Origin: Myxococcales bacterium
Lineage (GTDB): Bacteria > Myxococcota > Myxococcia > Myxococcales > Myxococcaceae
Length of the DNA: 13,880 bases
Assembly (NCBI GenBank): GCA_003153055.1
Contig: PMBV01000223.1
Coordinates: forward strand, 1-13,880
Direction: 5' to 3'
The translations under genes were made by a program, and so were the position numbers. The notes under the pieces were generated by a model. The model was given only the letters and a program-made list of their open reading frames with translations, ran no database searches and had not been told where the DNA came from. This document shows, piece after piece, positions 1-6,328 of this stretch; position 1 is the stretch's first letter; the number at the start of each line of letters is the position of its first letter.

Positions 1-284
1 CCCGCCGCTCCGCCTCCCGTCGCTCCGCCTCCCGTCGCTCCGCCTCCCGTCGCTCCGCCTCCCCCCGTTGACCCCTGGCCACCGCCGGTTGACGCGGTAC
101 CCCGGCCGCCATCGGTGGCTCGAACGTCGCCCGGCCCAATGAGGTGCCCGTCCTCGCCGCAGAGGCACGCGAGTTGGGCCGTGCTGAGGATCGAGACGAG
201 GTAGATGGCGAACGCCCACGGGGTCCGAGCGGACCGAGGACTTTCCCGCGCGCTGGGGGAAACTGCCGGGAGGATGCGAGCCAC
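1..284 (-). CDS. Partial: signal-anchored protein with Gly-Gly-Gly-Ala-Thr linker
   Basis: This is an open minus-strand frame starting at GTG 284 and running off the left edge without a stop (about 94 codons visible). Residues about 24-44 form a hydrophobic segment ending in QLACLCG, which reads as a signal peptide or membrane anchor with a cysteine at its end. It resembles a lipobox imperfectly, since -3 is Gln rather than Leu. A Gly/Ser/Thr-rich stretch follows and becomes repeats of GGGAT up to the edge. Third codon positions are strongly G/C through the hydrophobic part, which supports real coding. A purine-rich AAGAG stretch lies about 8 nt before the GTG. Gly-rich linkers after an export signal are common in myxobacterial envelope proteins. 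The mature domain lies outside the window, so no function can be given. The long N-terminal stretch before the hydrophobic segment leaves the start uncertain. Confidence 0.5.
   Translation of the reverse strand, partial: MARILPAVSPSARESPRSARTPWAFAIYLVSILSTAQLACLCGEDGHLIGPGDVRATDGGRGTASTGGGQGSTGGGGATGGGATGGGATGGGAA
6..63. repeat. 15-bp tandem repeat coding a GGGAT linker
   Basis: The unit CGCTCCGCCTCCCGT (plus strand) occurs in three perfect copies at 6-20, 21-35 and 36-50, followed by a partial copy from 51. The 15-bp period keeps the minus-strand frame open and encodes Gly-Gly-Gly-Ala-Thr per unit. This looks like an in-frame expandable linker rather than an intergenic satellite. The array may extend beyond the left edge. 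Confidence 0.85.
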
Positions 285-512
285 GCCTTTCGCTCTTTCT
301 GCAACTCTGAGAGAGCGCTGCCGCGCGCCTTCTGGGTCACCTGCGCATGCGAATGGCTGCGCTCGGCTGGGCTCCTCGGCACAGCCCTCCTTGCCGACTC
401 CCCCACCGTCGCTACTACCGACCGAATACCGCTTTGGAAGCGAGCGCGGGTCAGTCACGACCTGGCGCTCCGCACGTCAACCAGTACCGGCCGTCAGAAC
501 GAGTACTCCCGC

Positions 513-1565
513 TCAGCCGCGCCCGTCCAAGTGCACCGTCCGCACCGGTGCGGGAATGACGATGCCCTTCTCCTCGAACGCCCGCTTGAGCGCCTTGATC
601 ACCTCGTGCTTGAGCAGTGCCGCGTCGGTCAGCTCCCTCGCCCGCACCCCGACCGACACGTCGATGCTCGACTCCCCGAAGCGGAAGAACCGCACCGTCG
701 GCTCTGAGTCCGGTACTCCGCCGGTCACCGTCTTCGACACCGAGCGCGCCACCTCGAGCGTGACCCGCTCGACCGCCTCGAGGTCGCTCGCGTAGTCGAC
801 GCCCAGCTCGACCGAGACCGCCACCTCCTTCGACGGCAGGTGGTAGTTGGTCACCACGCTCTTCACCAGCCGGCTGTTGGGGATGACGACGGTGTTGTTC
901 GGCAGCGTCCGCACCCGCGTCCCGTGCCACTGGATGTCCTCGACGAAGCCCTCCTCACCGGTCTCCAGCTTCACCAGGTCGCCCACCCGAATCGTCTTCG
1001 CCAAGGTGAGCTGCATCCCGGCGAACAGGTTGGCCAGCGTCTCCTGCAGCCCGAGGCCCACCGCGAGGCCGCCGACGCCGACGGTGGTGAGCACCGGGGC
1101 GATGGAGATTCCCAGCGTGCTGAGGAGCACCAGGATGCCGACGGTGAAGACCGCCACCCGCGCCGCCTGCTGCACCACACCGGTGGTGGGCGCGGCCGTC
1201 TGCCCTCGCGGCGTGACGCCGAGCTCGAGCAGCCGACCGGCGAGGTTCGCCGCCCACCAGGTGACCGAGAGGATGAGGGCCGAGTCGAGCAGCTTCTCCA
1301 GTGTCGGCACCATGTGCGCCGGCGGCTGGACGATGCGCGAGGCGAGGTACAGGCCGCCGAGGAAGAACCAGAGGGGGAGCGGCCGCCGGAGCGAAGTCAC
1401 CAGCGCGTCGTCGGCCACCCAGGGCGTCTTCTCTGCCAACCGCGCCAGCCGGCCGAGGAAGGACCGCCGCAGCAGGAAGCCCAGCGCCAGCGAGAGGAGG
1501 ACGACGACCGCCGCGGCGAGCTCGGCCTCGTGGCCCGCGAGCGCGCTCAACGCCGCACCCGACAT
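513..1565 (-). CDS. MscS-family mechanosensitive ion channel
   Basis: This is a tension-gated inner-membrane channel that releases small solutes on hypo-osmotic shock. The 350-aa product has hydrophobic segments at about residues 14-33, 64-80, 93-112 and 137-160. The MscS pore helix follows, rich in Gly and Ala: GVGGLAVGLGLQETLANLF at about 163-181. Next comes the beta-domain signature, with RVGDLVKL at about 193-200 and a PNNTVVIPNS segment near 222-231. It is somewhat longer than E. coli MscS (286 aa), with one extra N-terminal membrane segment. ATG 1565 is the chosen start; I see no good Shine-Dalgarno in front of it, so translation initiation may be weak or the mRNA short-leadered. It lies upstream of the left-edge gene on the same strand, separated by 228 bp in which I see no gene. 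Family assignment is secure; which MscS subtype is not. Confidence 0.93.
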   Translation of the reverse strand: MSGAALSALAGHEAELAAAVVVLLSLALGFLLRRSFLGRLARLAEKTPWVADDALVTSLRRPLPLWFFLGGLYLASRIVQPPAHMVPTLEKLLDSALILSVTWWAANLAGRLLELGVTPRGQTAAPTTGVVQQAARVAVFTVGILVLLSTLGISIAPVLTTVGVGGLAVGLGLQETLANLFAGMQLTLAKTIRVGDLVKLETGEEGFVEDIQWHGTRVRTLPNNTVVIPNSRLVKSVVTNYHLPSKEVAVSVELGVDYASDLEAVERVTLEVARSVSKTVTGGVPDSEPTVRFFRFGESSIDVSVGVRARELTDAALLKHEVIKALKRAFEEKGIVIPAPVRTVHLDGRG

Positions 1566-1624
1566 TCGCGACGCGGGGCGTGGATGGGAGGAGTCATGGC
1601 GGCGCGGTTATACGGCGCGCCGCC

Positions 1625-1756
1625 AGGAACCGTCGAGCGCAGGTGAATGACCGAGGCCTCGTGCTGGACGGGTTGGCGAGCAGGAGCCGCACCGCGATGG
1701 TACGCTCTCGAGCGGCGCGTCGCTCCGTATTCCGACGACTCCCTCACTACCAGTGA
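1625..1756 (+). pseudogene. Decayed remnant of an Rpn-family (PD-(D/E)XK) nuclease gene
   Basis: The plus-strand frame reading QVNDRGLVLDGL from about 1640 matches QVNDRGIVLDVL in the intact Rpn-family gene on the opposite strand. At DNA level 1640-1670 matches the reverse complement of 2475-2505 at 30 of 31 bases. Similarity then weakens but continues to a tail (ARRSVFRRLPHY) resembling the ARRPAF...ALYYW block of the family, ending at TGA 1754-1756. The catalytic D...ExQ block between them is lost and about three residues are missing. N-terminal and C-terminal portions of the gene are absent. The remnant ends tail-to-tail with, and overlaps by 10 nt, the stop of the intact gene. It is an old fragment of a second copy, inverted relative to the first. 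Confidence 0.7.
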
Positions 1757-2664
1757 CGCTCGGTGCGCAGGCGGTCGCGAAGCGTGGTGAGCTCCTCGAC
1801 GCTCGAGCGGTCGAGCTGCGCCAGGCGGATCTCGTCGACCTCGACGCCAAGCACCTCGGCCAGCACCAGGATCCCCGCCCGAAGCTCCCGGGCTCGGCCT
1901 TCCTCGCGACCTACCTCACGGCCTTCCTCGCGACCTTCCTCCTTCGCGGCGCCCATCTCGATGCGGTAGGTGTCGAGGGCGAGCTGCCGTTGCCGGGCGA
2001 GCTCCTGCGCGCTCGGCGTCGCCGACAGTCGCTCCAGCAGTTCGTTCGTCTTCGCGATGACGGGATTACTCATACACGCCTCCTCCACCTCCTCGTCGGA
2101 CTTCGCTCCGAGGAAGCGCGTCCACGCTAGCAAAGTCCCATCTCCTTGCGGAGCCTCGCGCGGTCGCCCAGCAGCCTTCGCCGCGCGGCACTTAGGAAGC
2201 TCGATGACGTGGAGGGTCAGCGCATCGCTGAAGGCGAAGTGCTCGCTCACCTCGAGCACCCGGAACTCCGAATGAAACCGCGGGGTCGGCAGCTCCACGT
2301 AGTCCAGGAACAGGACCGAGATGACCGGCCGCAGCGCCGTGTACGGCTGCCCGCGCTCCAGCTGGCTCGCGTACAGCCGCGCCCAGTAATACAGCGCCCG
2401 ATTCGGAAACGCAGGACGTCGCGTCGCCTGCATCTCCAGGTCAACCTGCGTCCCGTCGTCGAAGCTCACCAGCACGTCCAGCACGATGCCTCGGTCATTC
2501 ACCTGCTCCCGCCTCACCTCCGGATTTTGGACTTTCGCCGACACGATCGGCACCCGAGGACGCAGCACCGCCGTCAGCAAATCAATCAGCGCCCCCTCGT
2601 TCTCCGGCCTCGCGAACAGCATCTTGAACACGATGTCCAGCGTCGGATCCAATGTCGTCCTCAT
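1747..2664 (-). CDS. Rpn family recombination-promoting nuclease / PD-(D/E)XK transposase-like protein
   Basis: This 305-aa protein is of the Rpn/PDDEXK_2 family (COG5464-type), small DNA endonucleases that promote RecA-independent recombination and are often annotated as putative transposases. It opens with the family hallmark TLDPTLDIVFKMLFA followed by an NEGALIDLLTAVL helix. A nuclease core follows with D in VLDVLVSFDDG and the VDLEMQ strand (D-x-E-x-Q), then ALYYWARLYASQL. The C-terminal third carries charged EEGREEGREVGREEG repeats, a coiled, length-variable tail typical of these proteins. The start is placed at ATG 2664 because a GGGGAGGGG ribosome site sits just upstream and the conserved block begins right there. 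The frame stays open to 2772 but that extension is Trp/Gly-rich and unconserved-looking. The gene is a solitary accessory unit, flanked by a broken homologue and another gene remnant. Confidence 0.88.
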   Translation of the reverse strand: MRTTLDPTLDIVFKMLFARPENEGALIDLLTAVLRPRVPIVSAKVQNPEVRREQVNDRGIVLDVLVSFDDGTQVDLEMQATRRPAFPNRALYYWARLYASQLERGQPYTALRPVISVLFLDYVELPTPRFHSEFRVLEVSEHFAFSDALTLHVIELPKCRAAKAAGRPREAPQGDGTLLAWTRFLGAKSDEEVEEACMSNPVIAKTNELLERLSATPSAQELARQRQLALDTYRIEMGAAKEEGREEGREVGREEGRARELRAGILVLAEVLGVEVDEIRLAQLDRSSVEELTTLRDRLRTERHW

Positions 2665-2789
2665 CGCCCCTCCCCGCCCGGCTCCATGCCACGGCACGTC
2701 GCGCCACGCCCAAGCACCACCAATGCCAACGCCAAGCGCCCGTGACTTCACGAGCCCATGCCTTGACGTCATCCCACCGCAGGGACGCC

Positions 2790-2805
2790 CGTCCGAAGAC
2801 GGACG
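2790..2805. other. Perfect 6-bp hairpin between the two gene remnants
   Basis: CGTCCG-AAGA-CGGACG forms a six-pair stem with a four-base loop. It has no T-tract on either strand, so it is not a standard intrinsic terminator. It sits where recognisable amidotransferase similarity ends and upstream of the Rpn-family gene. The rest of 2665-2789 shows no gene I can support and no convincing promoter. Confidence 0.3.
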
Positions 2806-3085
2806 AGCTCGACCGGACGGCTCCAGCCTCGAGCGGCCTTCGCTTCTTGGAGGCCGAGTCTCGCTCGTCGGCGGCCGTCACCAGGAGGCCGCGCGCCTCG
2901 AGTGCCGGGCGATACTCGGGGCTGAGGCCCTAGCGGCAGAAGAAGGGCTCGACGGTCTCGGCGCTCCGGTGGATCGCGGTCACGCCCGTACCGCTGACGA
3001 ACCTCACCGGATGGTCCCGGAGGCAGTCCACCTGTGCAGCGGGCATTTGGACCGCGCGCCTCGCCTTCGGGCTGGCAAAGTCCCG
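2801..3085 (-). pseudogene. Remnant of a CTP-synthase-like class I glutamine amidotransferase (C26)
   Basis: The minus strand from 3085 reads DFASPKARRAVQMPA, then HPVRFVSGTG, then AETVEPFFCR, then a TAG stop at 2932-2930. It continues in the same frame with GLSPEYRPALEARGLLVTA and DERDSASKK to about 2801. This follows the C-terminal part of CTP-synthase-like class I glutamine amidotransferases: the LVPGT strand, then the CNYGLNPEY block whose last part carries a Leu-rich helix and GLxVTxxDE. The TAG stands exactly where the family has Tyr (C-N-Y-G-L), as if TAC or TAT had become TAG. The catalytic Cys domain upstream is absent, cut off near the start of the oppositely oriented 199-aa gene. 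The final ELPxHPFF block is also not recognisable. Family recognition is from memory of the motif, not from a search. Confidence 0.6.
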
Positions 3086-3110
3086 AGACCATGACGGCGG
3101 GGACATTTGC

Positions 3111-3710
3111 GTGCTCAAGCCATCAACATTCCGATACGGTTTCGCCGACATGCCCGAACGCCTCACTCCACGAGCGCGCGCCGACTTCGAGCGCGTTCTG
3201 CAGCAGCTCGTCGGCAGGTGCATCGAGGCCGTCTCGTACGTTGAGATCGCGTACGAGAGAGACGGCCGGCCGATGTGGAACCGCGACAGCGAGTCCTTTG
3301 ACTCGTTGGACTTCGGTGTCCAAATGACGCTCGACGACGACTCGACCTTCTCCGTGACATGGGGCGCCGAGTTCACCCCGCACAACGTGTCGATCCTCAG
3401 GGGGCCACTCGAGTTTTCCGAGGGGTCGTCGACGCGACGATGGGATGTGGGACCGAGATGGCGTGAACGCCGTCTTCTCGACTCCCCGGTCATCAGCGCT
3501 CGGGCGACTTGGCTGCCTGCAGATCCGCCCAACGGACGCGAGTACCCTCAGGACGTTCGACTCGAATTCGAATCGGGCGCCGTCGTGGTGCTCTCCGCCT
3601 TCGAGTTCCGGGCTGGCGACCGCAACATGGTGATGATGGACAACATCACGGTGTTCTTCGACGAGGTGGAGGCGCGACGCAGGGTCCACGGGCCGCACGG
3701 AGGCGCGTAG
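3111..3710 (+). CDS. Hypothetical protein, unrecognised, 199 aa
   Basis: I do not recognise this family. The product is a soluble, acidic, beta-rich-looking protein without signal peptide or membrane segments. It has alternating strands such as FGVQMTL, FSVTWGAEF, DVRLEFESGAVVVLSAFEFRA and MMDNITVFF. The pattern of charged helices at the N-terminus followed by strands of the type F-x-V-T-W recalls small immunity-type or toxin-neutralising proteins, but this is only an impression. GTG 3111 is used because GCGGGGA lies about 8 nt upstream; ATG 3150 is the alternative and has no clear ribosome site. The body of the gene shows good coding bias and the opposite strand at this place does not. It begins right at the truncated end of the amidotransferase remnant and is followed 180 bp later by a DUF1877 gene on the same strand. 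Confidence 0.7.
   Translation: MLKPSTFRYGFADMPERLTPRARADFERVLQQLVGRCIEAVSYVEIAYERDGRPMWNRDSESFDSLDFGVQMTLDDDSTFSVTWGAEFTPHNVSILRGPLEFSEGSSTRRWDVGPRWRERRLLDSPVISARATWLPADPPNGREYPQDVRLEFESGAVVVLSAFEFRAGDRNMVMMDNITVFFDEVEARRRVHGPHGGA
3127..3139 (+). repeat. 13-nt direct repeat, copy 1
   Basis: CATTCCGATACGG here recurs exactly at 3741-3753. The two copies bracket the 199-aa gene, the first lying inside its possible 5' coding end and the second just after its stop. This may be an insertion footprint, a shared upstream element or chance. Confidence 0.4.
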
Positions 3711-3740
3711 GCGGTCGCGCAGCCGGCTCTCGGCACGATT

Positions 3741-3753
3741 CATTCCGATACGG
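3741..3753 (+). repeat. 13-nt direct repeat, copy 2
   Basis: This is the second exact copy of CATTCCGATACGG, 31 nt after the stop of the 199-aa gene and 137 nt before the DUF1877 start. The flanking bases do not continue to match beyond about one position. Confidence 0.4.
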
Positions 3754-3890
3754 CTCCAGTGGTGGAAGACGTCGCTGCCGGGAGCACCAGTATTTCCCCT
3801 CGCCGTCGTCTCGGTCGCATCGATGGAAGCGGCGAGCGAGCAGCATTTCAAGGGCTACCGGCACGGCCTGATGTAGACTGGGTCGATGTA

Positions 3891-4442
3891 ATGGGTTGTC
3901 GAGGCGTCCTGTTCGCAATCAACGATGACACGGCCAAGGCTCTACTCGCTGCAGCTGGCGATGACGACGAGGTGATGGGTGTCGTCGAGCAGATCGAGGA
4001 GGCGTGGGAGACGCCGTTCGTCGCCGAGACGGACAAGGCGTGGGATGCCATCCATCGAGCGCTGACCGATGGTTCCCTCGACGACGATGGTGGAGAGGCT
4101 CCGCTCAATCGCGCGATTCTCGGCGGGACGCATCTGCACGAGGGCAACGAGTACATCGTTGCGCTGGTTCCCGCCGTGGAGGTTCCCGCAGTCGCCGAGG
4201 CGCTCGCGGCGATTGACGACGACGCCCTTCGCGACCGCTACACGCGCATCGTCCCCCACGACTACGCACCCGAGTACTGGAGGGAAGCCACCACACGGGC
4301 GCTTTCGCGAAGGCGCCTGATGAGCACCGGACCCGCAGGGAGCCCAATCAGAACCGCCGGCGCTTCCAGGCCACGGCGTCACCCTGGAGGTCGGGCGCAG
4401 CGAGGGCCTCGGAGCCGTCGCGGGCAAGCACCTCGTTGGTGA
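3891..4442 (+). CDS. DUF1877 (YfbM-like) family protein with aberrant C-terminus
   Basis: This belongs to a small soluble family of unknown biochemical role (E. coli YfbM, 167 aa). The start at ATG 3891 gives the family-typical MGCRGVLFAI. Next come a helix with EVMGVVEQIEEAWE, the conserved DKAWDAIHRALTDGSL block, LNRAILGG, and EYIVALVPAVEVPAVAEAL leading to RYTRIVPHDYAPEYW at about residues 115-130. After residue about 135 the expected aromatic helix (a WxxF..LR.FF.KAA type of segment) is missing. It is replaced by an Arg/Pro/Gly-rich tail antisense to the neighbouring convergent gene. One frame over, the DNA at 4301-4327 reads AFAKAPDEH, resembling the lost helix, so a deletion and frameshift near 4280-4300 is likely. 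The product is then probably a damaged family member. The gene overlaps the minus-strand 148-aa gene by 95 nt. Confidence 0.8.
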   Translation: MGCRGVLFAINDDTAKALLAAAGDDDEVMGVVEQIEEAWETPFVAETDKAWDAIHRALTDGSLDDDGGEAPLNRAILGGTHLHEGNEYIVALVPAVEVPAVAEALAAIDDDALRDRYTRIVPHDYAPEYWREATTRALSRRRLMSTGPAGSPIRTAGASRPRRHPGGRAQRGPRSRRGQAPRW

Positions 4443-4794
4443 AGCGGAGGACATGGTCGCGCTCGCAGGCGGTGATGCAGGACTCCAGCGGCCGCCGGAA
4501 CAGCACCGAGGTGGGGCGGCCCTTCGGCGGACGCCAGTCTGCGCTCCAGTCCACGCCGTCGTGCGACACGAGCACGTAGGCGCCGCCCTTCGCGCGAGCG
4601 GAGCGCATCCGCGGGCCGCTCTGGGTCCAGGTGAGCGGCGGAGGGCCCGCCAGGCCGGGCTTCGCGACCGCTCGCCGTCGCGCCGTCGCGGAGGCTTTTC
4701 GGGTGACCTTCGGCGCGGCCCTGGGCTTCGTCGAGCGAGTGGGCTTCGGGGACGTTCGGCGTGCGACCTTGCGAGCGGATTTGCGGGGGGACAC
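4348..4794 (-). CDS. Hypothetical protein with histone-tail-like basic N-terminus, 148 aa
   Basis: The family is unrecognised. Residues 1-45 are almost entirely Lys, Arg, Ala, Pro, Ser and Thr with SPRK and SPKP motifs, like the disordered DNA-binding tails of histone H1-like and AlgP-like bacterial proteins. Residues about 53-148 form a compact domain with LTWTQSGPRM, GGAYVLVSHDGVDWSADW and a Cys-containing ESCITACERDH stretch, ending in a basic KRRRF. There is no signal peptide. The start is GTG 4794 with AGGG about 10 nt upstream. The frame is chosen because the C-terminal domain looks like folded protein here and the alternative frame through 4912 does not. It lies 114 bp downstream of the PLD-like gene on the same strand and could be the last member of that operon. 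Nucleic-acid binding by the tail is inference only. Confidence 0.7.
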   Translation of the reverse strand: MSPRKSARKVARRTSPKPTRSTKPRAAPKVTRKASATARRRAVAKPGLAGPPPLTWTQSGPRMRSARAKGGAYVLVSHDGVDWSADWRPPKGRPTSVLFRRPLESCITACERDHVLRFTNEVLARDGSEALAAPDLQGDAVAWKRRRF

Positions 4795-4908
4795 GGAGCG
4801 GGTACCCTACGCGGCCCTGCGCGGCAGAGTCCAGCCGACAGCGACTCCGGGTGCTCAGCGCGTTCGTGGCCGGTGGGACTGGACTCGTGTGCGCCGAGGC
4901 CTGCCCGG

Positions 4909-5517
4909 TCATCGCCTCAGGCGGCGTGAGCGCCCCAGGGTGATGCCCTGATCACCGCGGGCCCGGCTCCGCTTCGTCGGCCCTTCGCCGATGGGGTCTT
5001 GGCAGGTGTCGAAGTGCCTGCAGCGGGCGCACTCGGCCCCACCCCAGACCGACTCGAAGAGCGAGGCCACCTGATCGATGGTCTCGAAGTCTTCGGTGAC
5101 GAAGCCGAGCTCGAAGTTGCGCGCGTTGTCGTGCTTGGCCCCAAGGCCCGCGCCGGTGAGGTTGGCCGAGCCCACGTAGAGCCAGGCGCCGTCGACCAGC
5201 ACCGCCTTGAAGTGCACCCGCGGGCAGATCTTCAGCTCCATCGCGCGGGCGAGCGTCTTTCGTCGATCGAAGGCCGCCCGGAACGGCCGAGAGGGCAGCT
5301 CGGCGTGGAGCAGCCGCACGGCGACGCCCCGGGCCGCTAGCCGCGCGAAGAGCTCGGTCACCGGTCGAAACTGCCCGTCGAGCTCGAGCATCATCGCCTT
5401 CACGTTGGCGGTGGCGATGAGCACCGACTCCCGCGCCTGGGCGAGCTTCTCGAGCACCACCCGCTGGTGCAGCGCCGAGCCGAACAACAGCTCGGCCTCG
5501 AGGGTTCGCGACGTCAT
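4909..5517 (-). CDS. Phospholipase D-like protein with one HKD motif and a Cys cluster
   Basis: This 202-aa protein belongs to the PLD superfamily (phosphodiesterases and phosphatidyltransferases acting through a covalent phospho-histidine). One intact catalytic motif is visible: H102-F-K104 with D109 in HFKAVLVD, followed by GSANLTGAG at 116-124 and the ARNFELGF strand at 132-139. The N-terminal half has the fold-like LIATANVKAM strand but no second HKD, so by analogy with single-motif Nuc-type enzymes it should act as a dimer. After the domain comes C163-x2-C166-x5-C172, possibly metal-binding, then a basic tail ending SRRLRR. There is no signal peptide or membrane segment, so it is probably cytoplasmic. 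ATG 5517 follows the permease stop by 7 nt, and the permease TGA is part of its TGAGG ribosome site, which implies coupled translation. Substrate (lipid or nucleic acid) is undetermined. Confidence 0.85.
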   Translation of the reverse strand: MTSRTLEAELLFGSALHQRVVLEKLAQARESVLIATANVKAMMLELDGQFRPVTELFARLAARGVAVRLLHAELPSRPFRAAFDRRKTLARAMELKICPRVHFKAVLVDGAWLYVGSANLTGAGLGAKHDNARNFELGFVTEDFETIDQVASLFESVWGGAECARCRHFDTCQDPIGEGPTKRSRARGDQGITLGRSRRLRR

Positions 5518-5524
5518 CGCAACC

Positions 5525-6328
5525 TCAGCCCCATCGCGTCATCAGGCGTTCGCGGTCGAACAATCGCGGCGCGATGAAGAGAATGGCGAGGTCCATCGCG
5601 AGCACCGCCAGGCCGATGAGGGCATAGTAGCCGGTGCCCGAGTGGAGGAACCCGCCGAACTGCCCAGCGGCCAGGCCCACCAACGGCATGACCACCAGCC
5701 CCGCGAGCTGCTGGGCCATTCGCGAGTCGCCCACGTTCGCCGAGATGAGCACCGCCACGCCGTTGCCGAAGAAGGCGAACAAGGGCGAGATGACGAAGAC
5801 CCCGAAGAGCCACATGCCATTGGGAAGGACCAGCTGCTTGGCCAAGGGCCAGGCCACCACATCGACCCCGATGCACAGCCCGATGAAGGCCACCAGGCAA
5901 ACGGCCAACGCGGGAATCAGGGACGCCAGGCTCTTGCCGATGACGAGCTCGAGCGGGGTGATGGGCGCGGCGAGGAGCGGCTCGAGGGTGCGCTTCTCCT
6001 TCTCGCCGGCCACCGCGTGAGACGAGATGAGAATGGGCACGAACACCGGCATCACCAGGTAGAGGACGAACCAGTCGGCCAGCACCTTGTCGACCAGGAA
6101 CCGGGCGGCGTTGTCGGCGTTGACGGTGAAGTCGTAGTACAGCGCCATCATCCTCAGGCTCGGGTTCTCGGGCTGCTTCACGTACGTCATGATGATGCCG
6201 ATCGGCACCACCACGATGACCGACGGCAGGGCCAGCATCGAGTACACCAGGCCGCGGTTCTTCCTCAGGTCGAGGAGATCCTTGCCGAGCAACGCCCTCA
6301 CCCGTCGCATCGAGAAGCCCTCGCTCAT
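5525..6328 (-). CDS. ABC-2 type transporter permease (NatB-like)
   Basis: This is the membrane subunit of an ABC exporter, 267 aa with about six hydrophobic segments. It has a cytoplasmic basic N-terminus (LLGKDLLDLRKNRG), the first segment at about 28-49, and a long periplasmic loop. The family signature AGEKEKRTLEPLLAAPIT at about 106-124 follows, as in the gliding helix region of ABC-2/NatB-type permeases. Four more segments follow and the C-terminus is short. The ATG overlaps the ATPase stop in an ATGA arrangement, with GGAGGA six nt before the start (6335-6340). ATPase and permease are therefore made in step. Homologues pair with NatA-type ATPases and export ions, lipids or peptides. The substrate here cannot be read from sequence, although the linked PLD-like protein hints at lipid or envelope work. 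Confidence 0.92.
   Translation of the reverse strand: MSEGFSMRRVRALLGKDLLDLRKNRGLVYSMLALPSVIVVVPIGIIMTYVKQPENPSLRMMALYYDFTVNADNAARFLVDKVLADWFVLYLVMPVFVPILISSHAVAGEKEKRTLEPLLAAPITPLELVIGKSLASLIPALAVCLVAFIGLCIGVDVVAWPLAKQLVLPNGMWLFGVFVISPLFAFFGNGVAVLISANVGDSRMAQQLAGLVVMPLVGLAAGQFGGFLHSGTGYYALIGLAVLAMDLAILFIAPRLFDRERLMTRWG

Noticed and set aside
1..65. CRISPR-like short repeats
   Set aside because: The 15-bp units are directly tandem with no spacers, and they encode a regular GGGAT peptide in an open frame.
144..795. Two overlapping plus-strand open frames at the left end
   Set aside because: They run into the MscS gene antisense and have no family resemblance. The minus-strand partial frame explains 1-284 better.
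2665..2772. N-terminal extension of the Rpn-family protein to 2772
   Set aside because: The extension is Trp/Gly/Arg-rich. A strong ribosome site and the conserved family start both fall at ATG 2664.
3123..3851. 242-codon minus-strand frame over the 199-aa gene
   Set aside because: Codon bias and protein-like strand patterns favour the plus-strand gene. The antisense product has His/Arg-rich shadow composition.
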